From: Furcasterigmium furcatum
Taxonomy: Eukaryota > Ascomycota > Sordariomycetes > Glomerellales > Plectosphaerellaceae
NCBI GenBank assembly: GCA_001599815.1
Contig: BCIA01000003.1
Location: 4,526,001-4,590,000, forward strand
Length of the DNA: 64,000 bases
Direction of reading: 5' to 3'
Below the pieces are notes generated by a model that did not search any database, was not told where the DNA came from, and saw only the letters and a program-made list of their open reading frames with translations. The number at the start of each line of letters is the position of its first letter. Position 1 is the stretch's first letter. The translations under genes and the position numbers were made by a program. Of this stretch, positions 1 through 9,022 are shown piece after piece.

Positions 1-2
1 CG

Positions 3-754
3 GGGGAAGTGAAGGAGTCCCGGCCGCGATGGTCATACACCCCGGAAGCCATGAAGGCTCCCTTCTCGCCGCATCGCGTCAAGGATCCGTCTCGCAAGGT
101 TTGGGCCGTCAACGACGACCCCAAGAAGCTGGAACAGATGTACCAGCGGCTGTTGGGCCCCGGCGCCGACAGGCTGTTGCCTGAGGAGATCAGGTGGCTG
201 GCCGTCACGCACAAGAGCTTCGACCAGGGTAGGAGAGGCTTCAACGACAGGCTGGCGTTCTTGGGTATGTCTCTGCACATGGTCTTCTCGCGTAGGGAGC
301 TAGCTAACGAGGGGAATCAGGTCGGCAAGCTGTCGTTCTCGAGGTTACGCAGAGCATCCTAACCAGCGCGCCGGGCCCGGGCGCCAGTGTTGCGGACGAG
401 CACGGCCGCGCGCCGTTCCGAGATGCCGCCGTCTCGAGGCTGGACAACCTGAACGAAAAGCTACCCCACGATATCATGTCCCGGGAGAAGCTCGAGCGTC
501 TGGCCTTCGACGTCGGTCTGGACAAGGTTATGCGGTGGAAGCCCAGGCTGGTACGTGTATTGAAGAGCCCCCTCCTCGACAGAAGCTGACGTTATCTCTC
601 TGTCTAGCCCGAGAACCTTGCCGGTTCCGGACAGCAAGTCGTCCTCAACGGTGCCATCCACGCCATTATCGGAGCCATCTCCCTCCAGCACGGCGCCGAG
701 GTCGCCTCGAAGGTCATCAGGGAGAGGATACTGGCCCCCCTCAACCGCCAATAG
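3..754 (+). CDS. mrpl15: Mitochondrial large-subunit ribosomal protein mL57 (RNase III-like fold), 5' partial
   Basis: This looks like the fungal mitoribosomal protein mL57 (yeast MRPL15), a catalytically dead RNase III-fold protein of the large subunit. Exons read as <3-264, 321-550 and 608-754. Joining them gives a continuous frame (…RLAFLG|RQAVVLEVTQSIL…) ending in LNRQ and TAG at 752-754. Introns are 56 and 57 nt with GTATGT/CAG and GTACGT/TAG borders. Conserved family stretches are WSYTPEAMKAPFSP near the visible N-terminus and LAVTHKSFDQG, the degenerate RNase III signature. There is no ATG before codon 15 of the visible part and the frame is open to the window edge, so the mitochondrial targeting region lies upstream. 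Identity rests on recalled family similarity; the splice sites fit well. Confidence 0.72.
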
Positions 755-1590
755 GTCAGGGAGGGTGCCAGCTGTTAGAGAAGATTGTATTATCAATGTA
801 AAACAACTAAGCCATCGCAGAACCCCATGCATTGCCCGTTTCTGTGTCGGCTTATCTTCCTTGGCTCTCCTGCAATCCATTATACATCTAACATAGCAAC
901 ATACTTCGGAGATGAGGTCTGATGCCGTGGAGATATGGCATGGTGTGTCTCATGCCCATATGCCTGAGATTCATTTTAGTAGCCAAATGGCCCGATTATC
1001 CGTGAGGGGGTGAGGGGGCCAGTGACTTGGTGAGTTTGATGGTGGGCGGTGGTAGCACGAAGAGGAGTGACAGGTGCCGAGCTTGATGCGACTTGCCGAA
1101 GGGATATTAAGCGCGATGTGAGTGACAATGTTGTGAAGATTGCCTCAATTTTCTAGGACTGACTGATAATATGGAGTCAACTTGTGAAGGGTTACGGACT
1201 TGAACGAGGCGGTGGCCTCCATGATGATGGGAATCGGCGACGTTCTTTCGACCACAGACAAGATCGACCAAGCGTATGTGAAAAGGTTTGATTTCCAATC
1301 CTCTGTACGCGCAGTACTGAGCTATTTTGCCTGTATCTCACTCGGATTGTGGTTTCCTGCCTGTGATTGGAGTCAACCTGAGTCGATCTACCTTCCCCCT
1401 TTTACCCCTGAGTCCCACCCTGACCTTCACCAGCAGCGCCGACACCCGGGACTCGTACACACGTCAACACTATTTGCCAGCTGGTGATGCAACACAGATT
1501 CTGACGTGTCCGTGTCATGTAAGATACATACAAGTAGGTGTGATTTGGACGACAGGGGCATGTGCATACCACGAGCATTTGACCATCCCC
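755..1590. other. Intergenic stretch, no gene seen
   Basis: The 3' flank of the mL57 gene. Only short overlapping open frames on both strands, none with recognisable protein character. No RNA gene or repeat was recognised. Confidence 0.5.
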
Positions 1591-1596
1591 TATAAA
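1591..1596 (+). promoter_or_regulatory. TATA box
   Basis: A perfect TATAAA lies about 110 nt before the ATG at 1707. It is followed by a CA/CT-rich leader with CAACAACAAAG, typical of highly expressed fungal promoters. Confidence 0.5.
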
Positions 1597-1706
1597 GGGG
1601 GCCATCTTTGTGGCTCCAAGGTCTCGAGAACCCCAAACCACAAACATCTACACTCGTCCTATCAACAACAAAGGCATCTTTCACTATTTACCGAAACAGT
1701 CTCGAG

Positions 1707-1802
1707 ATGGCCGACCCTCGCCCCAAGCCTCTGCCTCTGCCGTCCCCTTCCCGGCCGGACCCCAAGCCAAAGCCGCCGGAGCCTCTCCCCCCTATTCAAT
1801 AA
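1707..1802 (+). CDS. Possible 31-residue proline-rich peptide
   Basis: The ATG at 1707 opens a 31-codon frame ending TAA at 1800-1802. Fourteen of 31 residues are proline, in alternating PxP spacing (MADPRPKPLPLPSP…). It has no signal peptide and no homologue I recognise. What makes it worth listing is the good TATA box and fungal-style leader upstream. It could be the first exon of a longer spliced gene, a short peptide gene, a uORF of a non-coding transcript, or chance. Confidence 0.25.
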   Translation: MADPRPKPLPLPSPSRPDPKPKPPEPLPPIQ

Positions 1803-2371
1803 GCAAGTTGTCCGCACGCCCAGAAAAAGAAAATGATTACCTAAGTGTTCCGAGTCCTGACAAATCCCAAGACTACGCACCCATCAGAAAAGACAGGGGG
1901 CAGCAGTTGGAGAGTACACGAAGGGAAACACGATGCCTATGACAGTGGCGGGATCGGCTGAGCAATATCCAGTCAGATAGTTAGCCAGCTAGAGGACATT
2001 TACCCCCGACCAGGGGAAGATAACAGAGCACCATTGAGCGCACTAAGATCACGATGATATCAAGTGAGCTTTGAGAAAAGGCAACTTCGAATTACTACCT
2101 AGAAGTATCCCCATCCAAGGCCCGTTCGCGCGCCAGTGTGTCGCCCTCTTGGGCGCACCCAGCCATTAAATACCGGGCCGTGGCAAACTTCAAGGAGTTT
2201 GTGCCCAGACCAGCCGCCGCCCGCATGTACAGCGGCGGAGATGCTGCGTTGGGGAGTAAGGTGATCGGGGAAGGGAATCGGGAAGCACCACGGCGCAGAA
2301 CCCGGCTTGTCTCCCCCGTCGTGCATCTTTGTTGCCGTTTTCCCGTCGTGCCGTCGTCAGGGGTATGCCGC
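1803..2371. other. Intergenic stretch, no gene seen
   Basis: Lies between the short proline-rich frame and the 3' end of the minus-strand WSC gene. Nothing convincing; the open frames at the right side are shadows of the WSC gene. Confidence 0.5.
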
Positions 2372-3724
2372 TCAGATGAGCATGGCTGCGCCGGCGAAGG
2401 CGAGGGCGGCGAAGCTGGCAATGGCCTTCTCGGCGCCGGCAACCTCGACGTGGGTGGGGTGGACGGGTTTCTTGTTGTGGTCGTTGCAGTCGTCGCCGTC
2501 GCAAGGCTTGGGCTCAGGGTGAGGCTTGGGCTCGTGGCACTTGTCGCCGTGGCAGGGCTCGACGGGCTTGACGGGAGCGGGCTTGCAGTCATGGCAGGGG
2601 GGCTCGGGCTTGCACTCGTCCTTGTGGCAGACGTGCTTCTTGTGGCACTCGTCACCGTGGCAGTCCTCGTGCTTGCACTTGTCGTCGTGGCAGACGAACT
2701 TCTTACGGCAGTGGTCGCCCTCGCACTTCTCATCCTCGCAGTGGTCGCCGAAGCAGACGACCTTCTTGTCGCACTCGGGGCCCTTGCAGGTGTCGAACTC
2801 GCACTTGCCGTCCTTGCAGCAGACCTTCTTGTTGCAGTGGCCGTCGCGGCAGGGCTCGGGGCGGCAGACGTCGTCCCAGCAGACGACGCGGACCTTGCAC
2901 CAGTCGTGGAGGCAGGGGAAGTCGAAGTGGCACCAGTCGCCGAAGCAGACGATCTTGCGGGAGCACTCATCGCCGTGGCAGGGGAACTTGGGGCCGGGCT
3001 TGGGGATGGGACGGGGGCACCAGGGGCCGTGGCAAGGGCCGTAGCCGTGGTCGTGCTTGGGAGGGTAGGGGCCGGGGACCTTGGTGACGGGCAGGCCGTC
3101 CGTCTCGGTGGTACGAGGGCCGCCCCGGCGGTCGAGGTTGACGTAGACTGAGATGGCGATGACCGAGGGGATGGACTGGCGCTTCTTAGAGGTCAGACCA
3201 GCATGAGCACCACCACAAGTGGTGTCGGGGTTTCCTGGGCAGCCGACGTCGCAGACCGCGTTGCCGACCTGCTGGGCGTTGCCGAGATCATCACCGCAGA
3301 AGCAGTCACGGCCAGCAACACCGAAGAAGCGCGACTCGTTACCGCAGTGAGTAGCGCAGACGGCGCGGGTCATGACGTTGGAGCTCTGCTCGATGCTGAA
3401 ACCGGGGAGGCCATCGGTAGAGGCGATGCAGCCGAGATACTGGAACCGGCCGATGTTCAGGTCACCGCCGATATCCGCGTCGTTGGTCTCGGTGGGGAGA
3501 GTGCCAGAGTCGGTGGCTGTGAGGGACTCGGACAAGGAGTCCGTCGGCGTGATGGCGGCCTCATCAAGTTCACCACTGACGGTGGCATCCTCCGTGCCCG
3601 CGGTGCCGGTCTCGGTGATGTTGCTACTGATGATGTCGTCAACGCCGGACTGGCGACGGACGTTGTGGCCAGCCAGGGCCTCGAAGGCACCCAGGCCGAC
3701 GACCAGGGCAGCGGACACACGCAT
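2372..3724 (-). CDS. GPI-anchored WSC-domain protein with a Cys-pair repeat domain
   Basis: A 450-residue, intronless cell-surface protein. Residues 1-19 form a signal peptide (MRVSAALVVGLGAFEALAG), followed by a dibasic NVRRQ site. A Ser/Thr-rich stretch (about 28-85) precedes a WSC carbohydrate-binding domain (about 93-177; YLGCI, FFGVAGRDCFCG, ending near TTCGG). A possible kexin site KKRQ lies at 180-183. Residues 231-413 hold about 16 short Cys pairs, mostly C-x-G/D-D-x-C (CHGDEC, CFGDWC, CRDGHC), joined by short charged linkers and rich in His, Asp and Lys. The last 20 residues are hydrophobic after a small-residue VAGA site, a GPI-anchor signal. It probably sits in the plasma membrane or cell wall. 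The Cys repeats may form disulfide-bonded rods or bind metal; this is inference. The gene has a minus-strand TATA at 3895-3900. Confidence 0.8.
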   Translation of the reverse strand: MRVSAALVVGLGAFEALAGHNVRRQSGVDDIISSNITETGTAGTEDATVSGELDEAAITPTDSLSESLTATDSGTLPTETNDADIGGDLNIGRFQYLGCIASTDGLPGFSIEQSSNVMTRAVCATHCGNESRFFGVAGRDCFCGDDLGNAQQVGNAVCDVGCPGNPDTTCGGAHAGLTSKKRQSIPSVIAISVYVNLDRRGGPRTTETDGLPVTKVPGPYPPKHDHGYGPCHGPWCPRPIPKPGPKFPCHGDECSRKIVCFGDWCHFDFPCLHDWCKVRVVCWDDVCRPEPCRDGHCNKKVCCKDGKCEFDTCKGPECDKKVVCFGDHCEDEKCEGDHCRKKFVCHDDKCKHEDCHGDECHKKHVCHKDECKPEPPCHDCKPAPVKPVEPCHGDKCHEPKPHPEPKPCDGDDCNDHNKKPVHPTHVEVAGAEKAIASFAALAFAGAAMLI

Positions 3725-3894
3725 GTTTCTGGTGGGATATGCGGGTGACTTTTAAAGAGTGACTTAGAAGGAGTGACTAGAAGGCAAAGAGAAACAACAC
3801 CTCGGGAGACGAGAGCGAATGGCTTGAGATGTCGAAAGATTGCTGTGTGATGACGAGAGAGGAAAAAGCCATTGGACGGGATGATCACGCTTCT

Positions 3895-3900
3895 CTTATA
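3895..3900 (-). promoter_or_regulatory. TATA-like element of the WSC/Cys-repeat gene
   Basis: TATAAG on the minus strand about 172 nt before the ATG at 3724, in an otherwise non-coding stretch. Confidence 0.35.
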
Positions 3901-5915
3901 CTCCATGAGAGAACATATCTCATCTGCTTCAGTGGCTGGCCTACACGCATGCTTGTGCCATTCTCCGTATGAGTATGTTGTTGTGATGCCCCTTTCTTGG
4001 CCCTTGGTCAAGGACTCTGCGGTGACCATTCAGGGGCTGCCTCTTCTCAGGAGGTTGCCCATGTGGGACGACCTATCTCGAAGAATGCCATAGTGAGGGC
4101 GCCAGTACGCCAATGATGGGTGCCTTTCTTGCGTCCGCGTCACAGTCAAGGAGTTGAAGAATGGGATCGACTCAACCAGAGACTTGGTCCTGCCGGTGTC
4201 TCACCAGCGAGTCGTTCTTCTGCAAGGGATGTTCGCACCTGAAGAGAAGGCTCCAGGCCATGGGAGGGATACAACCCCACAAGAATACTTACTGAATGAA
4301 TAGTACGAGTCAGCCTTGAGGCTCCATTGTGTCTAGGAATGCCCTGGGCCCCGTAGGTAGCATATCAATGACTTGTCATGTGAAACCCGGACTCCGATCC
4401 AGCGCCCCTCCCGACCTGAGACTTCACCCCCTTCGTAATGTGATAGCATTCTTGGTCCTCGCAGGAGGCCGTCCTTCCATGGTTTCCAGCCGGCGCAATG
4501 ACGACGCACTCGAACATCTCTGGACATGGTCATTGTGTTTACTCTGGGCTGAAACGGGCAACCAACCAACTGGCGTGATACCCCTGAGTTGCCATGCCGC
4601 ACACCCGATCGTGGCGCTCGGATCCCACAATGGAAGCATTCCTGTCCGGGGCCATTGGTTCTAATTCGGGAACCTAGGGTGTCTCCCAGCTGAGTCCGAT
4701 CCTCCTTGCCGACGGACGACGAGCCCAGTCTCACGCCCTCCCGCCGCGATGCCGCGGCATCTTTTTCCGGACCACGGAATATCACAAATGTCATCACTCG
4801 TGGTGCGGCATGTAGAAAATGTTCTAGTCCTTGTCGCCCCTCTTCTTTCTTGAATAGTCGCCGGCTCCTCGTCTCCCTCGGGAACGTGCAGAGAAGCCCG
4901 GCTCAAGTTGGCCAGAGGAATATAGCGGAGGAGCTGACTCTGAAACGAGGTTGATTTCACTGAATATTTGCAAGCTCAGAGATATGGATGAGTATCTGGT
5001 TGTCGAGTCAAGACGTGGTGGTCCTCAGTCCTGCATGGTCATCGACACATGATATGACGTCGGCCGCTTGGTCGCAAGAAAGCGTGGCCAGGTTGGATTT
5101 CGTGTATGAGACGAGGGGTGGACTCTAAGGAGAAGGAACTTCAAGTATTTATTGTTTGGGTATGTGGCGTCCCGCGGGTTGTCTTGCCTTGCGCTTCTGG
5201 AAGATGACGTGCTTCATCTGGGGTCTGAAGTCAGCAGCACGACGATGGCCATAAAGTTAGATATACCAATGAGACGATACATTGAGGTGATTCGGAGTGA
5301 AAGAACTATAAGCGATAGTACCAATGTCGGTCCAGTTTCTGGCAGTATCATAGCCCGATGTGTTCGCCCGTGAGGGCTGGTGCTGGTGGTGGCAGATCTG
5401 AGAGATGTACCCTCGATGGTAAGAGACGAGCGAGGGATGATCAAACCTAATCAGTGGTCATTAAATCACGTTTTATCTGCGAATATGGTCTGTTGGTAAT
5501 ATCATATTGAATCTCTGCTTGGTGGCAGACACGATGAGCTCCGGCAGCCCCATGCGAAGATCATCCTCGACCGAGCAGCTCTCGTGTCCGTCGAGAACGA
5601 ACACCATTGAGTTAGACGAAGACACACTACGGCGTAATGCTTTGATTTTGTGTAGAAAATTCGAGGGCAGAATCATCTGGGCCATGGTTCCATCTCATTG
5701 GATCGCGGTGGTAGTGAGTGTACATCTCATCCGGCTTGTCCATGTCGGTGGGCGGTGCAGCAGCCATGCTGCATGTTAGTGGCAGCAAAGGAACTACGTT
5801 GCTCCATTTGTGTATTTTAAATTGCATTTTTTAATCACGTTTAGGTTATTCGTGCACTCTTTTCTCGAAATCGTGTGAACCCGGAGCAAGGACTTGCCCC
5901 TGGGCAGAACTTGAC
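3901..5915. other. Gene-poor stretch, AT-richer to the right
   Basis: About 2 kb of promoter-like DNA behind the WSC gene. No frame resembles a known protein. From about 5,150 rightwards the sequence becomes visibly AT-richer than the genes around it. Minus-strand frames at 5214-5444 (hydrophobic) and 5473-5827 (MAAAPPTDMDKP… and a second frame) could be fragments of a small spliced or decayed gene, but I cannot assemble one. Confidence 0.4.
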
Positions 5916-5924
5916 TATATAAAA
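5916..5924 (+). promoter_or_regulatory. TATA box
   Basis: TATATAAAA lies about 55 nt before an ATG at 5979 whose context (CAAAACATGG) is favourable. Confidence 0.35.
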
Positions 5925-5978
5925 TATCCGAGGGTTGGGTACAATCTACATCACAAGATCCAGAAAATAACACAAAAC

Positions 5979-6260
5979 ATGGAGCTACTTTCAGATTCTA
6001 GGCAGTATAAGTCCTTTCTTAGCATTTGGTATCCCGGGGCAGATATCCTGGCTGGCATCTGTTTGGCGAAATCACCTACCAGCTGCCGCGCTGGCGTCAA
6101 TGTCCAGTGTTTGGACCGAGAAAGTGTAGAGAGTTGGTGTTTTATGTCTATCAGGTCCTTGAGACTAGATCAAGTTTGCTGTTTTCATGTTAAGATCGTC
6201 CTCCTGGTCTTTTGTGGTCCCAGTCATGGAATAATACGCAAATACAGCAGCACGAAATAA
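5979..6260 (+). CDS. Possible small protein of 93 residues, unknown
   Basis: An open frame (MELLSDSRQYKSFLSIW…) that follows a TATA box and an A-rich leader. It has seven cysteines and a hydrophobic run near residue 70 (IVLLVF), but no N-terminal signal peptide and no similarity I recognise. The surrounding DNA is AT-richer than neighbouring genes. It may be a young or spurious gene, or exon 1 of a spliced gene. Only the promoter-like context supports it. Confidence 0.2.
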   Translation: MELLSDSRQYKSFLSIWYPGADILAGICLAKSPTSCRAGVNVQCLDRESVESWCFMSIRSLRLDQVCCFHVKIVLLVFCGPSHGIIRKYSSTK

Positions 6261-6661
6261 ATCGACTCCTTAGACATGATCACATGAATACTGATACGCG
6301 AGTCTTTGGAAGTCATGGTATTATCCATGGGAATCATAAGTCTACTAATTCACATGTCACATTCAATACGGCCGATGATGGTATGGTAGTCTCCATGCGG
6401 TCCCTCATGCTGGGACTCCCGGCCGTTATGCGCCGGCTTGAGAGTTCGGGGGTCGGTGACTGCCGGTGCTGTGACCCACTCCAGAGGACGGCGCCCGACA
6501 CGGCCAATCTCAGCCCATGGCAACCTCACCGCCCGGCGCATCCCCACTAAAAAAATTAGGAACTGCTGATATTGCCGGGACCAGAGAACCTCACGTTCCG
6601 CACACTCTTCACGACCTGCAAGTCCAGATCCCCAAACAATCCCCTGCCCCAACACTCCAAA
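6261..6661. other. Upstream region of the rrp15 gene
   Basis: No gene seen. The last 100 nt before the rrp15 ATG are C-rich and probably form its promoter and leader. Confidence 0.45.
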
Positions 6662-7594
6662 ATGGGCGGCGCATCAAACAAGAAGAGAACGCAAGACGAG
6701 CGGGCCGCGCGCCCCTCGAAGAAGCAGAAGCGGGCGGAGCCAAAGCAGGCTGGATCCGACGATGAGGAGGGCCAGGACTTCCAAGCAGTCAACCTGCTCG
6801 ACTCCGACGAAGAGGATATCCACAATGCGGTAGCAGACGATGGGGAGCCGTCAGACGATGCCGCATCGAACTCAGACGAATCAGACCGGCCGCAATCAAA
6901 GAGGAAAGCAGCGCCAACCAAGAAGTCGACAAAAAAGACCCCGGCCAAGCTTGAGACGGAGGAAGACAACGGCTCCGAGGCCGACGACAACGAGTCGGAC
7001 GAGGAGGACGGAGACGACTCTGACCTGGACTCGGAGGGCGACGAGGACGATGCTGCCGGACGGAAAAGCAACACAAAGTCCAAGCGCAACGACCCGACGG
7101 CCTTCTCGACGTCCATCTCCAAGATTCTGTCGACCAAGCTGCCGACGTCGAAGCGCGCAGACCCCGTGCTGGCGCGCAGCGCATCGGCCAACGAAAACGC
7201 CAAAGCCGCCGCCGACGCGGCGCTCGAGGCAAAGGCGAAGCGACACATCCGCCTGCAGAAGAAGGAGGCGCTCGAGAAGGGCCGCGTGAAGGACGTCCTG
7301 ATCGCGTCGAGGGATAACCGGACCGGAGAGGTCGAGGGCACGACATCAGGGATCCTCGAGACGGAAAGGAGGCTGCGGAAGGTGGCGCAGAGGGGTGTCG
7401 TCAAGCTGTTCAACGCCGTGAGGGCGGCGCAGGTCAAGGCCGCGGAGGCGGAGAGGGGCACGAAGAAGGACGGAATCATCGGGCTGTCGACCAAGGAGGC
7501 CAAGGTCAACGAGATGAGCAAGAAGGGTTTCCTGGACCTGATCGCCTCCGGAGGCGGCGGCATGAAGAAGGGGGCGGTTATCGAGGAGTCGTAA
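6662..7594 (+). CDS. rrp15: Ribosomal RNA processing protein Rrp15-like
   Basis: A 310-residue intronless nucleolar protein of the Rrp15 family, which is needed for maturation of 60S-subunit rRNAs. The N-terminal half is lysine-rich (SNKKRTQDERAARPSKKQKR), then strongly acidic with Asp/Glu runs (about residues 35-140). The conserved block starts near DPTAFSTSISKILSTKL (residue 141) and runs through ADPVLARSAS and a basic helix to ETERRLRKVAQRGVVKLFNA. The C-terminus is STKEAKVNEMSKKGFLDLI followed by a Gly-rich tail. The start at 6662 is the first ATG; the open frame upstream has no ATG. A long minus-strand frame over the same bases is a codon-bias shadow. Assignment is from recalled family features. 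Confidence 0.75.
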   Translation: MGGASNKKRTQDERAARPSKKQKRAEPKQAGSDDEEGQDFQAVNLLDSDEEDIHNAVADDGEPSDDAASNSDESDRPQSKRKAAPTKKSTKKTPAKLETEEDNGSEADDNESDEEDGDDSDLDSEGDEDDAAGRKSNTKSKRNDPTAFSTSISKILSTKLPTSKRADPVLARSASANENAKAAADAALEAKAKRHIRLQKKEALEKGRVKDVLIASRDNRTGEVEGTTSGILETERRLRKVAQRGVVKLFNAVRAAQVKAAEAERGTKKDGIIGLSTKEAKVNEMSKKGFLDLIASGGGGMKKGAVIEES

Positions 7595-7823
7595 TGCAGC
7601 AAGCGGCGAAATGGAAACAAGCGATGATTTTCAAGCAGCAGCATTCAAGCGGCATTCTGTGGAGAGTGATGTATTCCTCTTTCTTTACGCTGATATGTCG
7701 ACATGTCCAATGCCTTTTCATCCACGACTCCAATCCCATCGCAACCCGTGCCATATGATACAGAACACACATCAAGTTATACAACGTCCGCATTGGATCG
7801 GCGGGCTGGCCACGGCGTCCTCG

Positions 7824-8507
7824 CTAGTTGAAGTCGCTGGCCTGCATATTTCTCGTCATCGTCGGCAGCTTCACGACCAGGCCGTCCAGGTCCTTGGTCA
7901 TCTTGACCTGGCACCCGAGCCTGCTCGTCTCCGTCAGGCCAAATGCCAGGTCCAGCATGTCGTTCTCGTCGTCCTCGGGCTCGGGCATTTTGTCATACAG
8001 CCCCTCGTCAGTTACAATTACGTGGCAAGTCGAGCAAGCGCAAGATCCGCCGCAAGCGCCTATTCCAGTCAGCCCTGGTCACCCTTATTCCTCATGACGG
8101 GAAACTACTCACCCTCCATCTCCAACTCATGTTCTTGCGCAATGTCGAGCAGGTTGTCGCCTTCGGAGACGGCAATCTTGTGCTCGTCTCCCTCCTTGTC
8201 TATGAAAGTCACCCACAACCTAATCCTGTTAGACTGTAATCCATATACCCCTGACATTGGAAACATACTCCTCGCCGGGCTTGGGCGGGACGATGTGACC
8301 GTGCGGAGCGGCCACTGTCGCCGAGAAGTCCCGCTTGGCTAGCCTTTGTATTGTCCTCGCCGGCGCAATTTGTGTTGGTCGTCTCGGGAGGAGTTTCGAG
8401 GCTTGACTCTGGTATGTCCGGACCTGACCCTGCATGGGACGGGCCCATTGGGTTGCGCCGAGGGCAAGCCGCCTGAACCCGGCTGACATGGTGGTCGAGG
8501 TGCTCAT
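7824..8507 (-). CDS. yah1: Mitochondrial adrenodoxin-type [2Fe-2S] ferredoxin (Yah1-like)
   Basis: A mitochondrial matrix ferredoxin that donates electrons for Fe-S cluster assembly and heme A synthesis. Three exons: 8507-8269, 8225-8113 and 8059-7824 (introns 43 and 53 nt), giving 195 residues. The N-terminal 65 or so residues are Arg/Ser/Ala-rich, consistent with a targeting peptide. The ferredoxin domain begins near KPGEE and includes VTFIDKEGDEHKI. The cluster ligands are in ACGGSCACSTCH (Cys120, Cys126, Cys129 in C-x5-C-x2-C spacing), with the fourth in ETSRLGCQV. The family hallmarks DENDMLDLA and the C-terminal MTRNMQASDF are present. It is divergent with the ugo1 gene across 515 bp that contain an inverted CCAAT (8794-8798) and a nearby GATA core. 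Confidence 0.88.
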
Positions 8508-9022
8508 GATCGGAAGGGGGTTCGGTGACCGGAGGAGGATGACAGTGGAAGCGGGAGGAATTAGCTCGTGCACAAGGCTTCGAGGACGTTAGATTGAGAA
8601 CAGAGCAAAACACCGGGCCATGAAAAGAGGCTCGCAAGGAAAAGAGCGAGTGGCACTCGGGCGTGTCAATATCGGACCTCGGGGCTGCGTCCTGTGGTGG
8701 GTGGTCATCGTGGTGAAATTTCCGTAGCGGGAGAGCTCCGATAAGATCCTCCCCGGTTATCGAGGCGCTCGGCTTATCAAAAATAGCGAGCTCATTGGAC
8801 GGGGTGCCTCCGAAGATGAGCCGCCAGCGCATTCCGGGCGCGACGCCTTGGCGCCTTCGCGCGTCTTATCCCCGAGATTTCATCATGCAAAATCGTGCTA
8901 GAAGTATCAGGTTATCCATCCACCTACAAACCAGCCCGTGATCCGCTCCAGCGCCAGCACCGAGCCAACTTCAACAGTTGATTCAACACCCCCGATGCTG
9001 CAGCACTGCTGCGTCTGGCATC
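8508..9022. other. Divergent promoter between yah1-like and ugo1-like genes
   Basis: 515 bp shared upstream region. On the minus strand it holds CCAAT (8794-8798), with a GATAA core about 18 bp downstream (8773-8777). No gene seen. Confidence 0.45.

Noticed and set aside
2138..3151. 337-codon plus-strand frame opposite the WSC/Cys-repeat gene
   Set aside because: Val/Ala/Leu-rich monotony produced by the GC-rich codons of the real gene, which has signal peptide, WSC and GPI features.
6556..7644. 362-codon minus-strand frame over rrp15
   Set aside because: Ser/Phe-rich shadow of an acidic, Lys-rich coding sequence; no domain.
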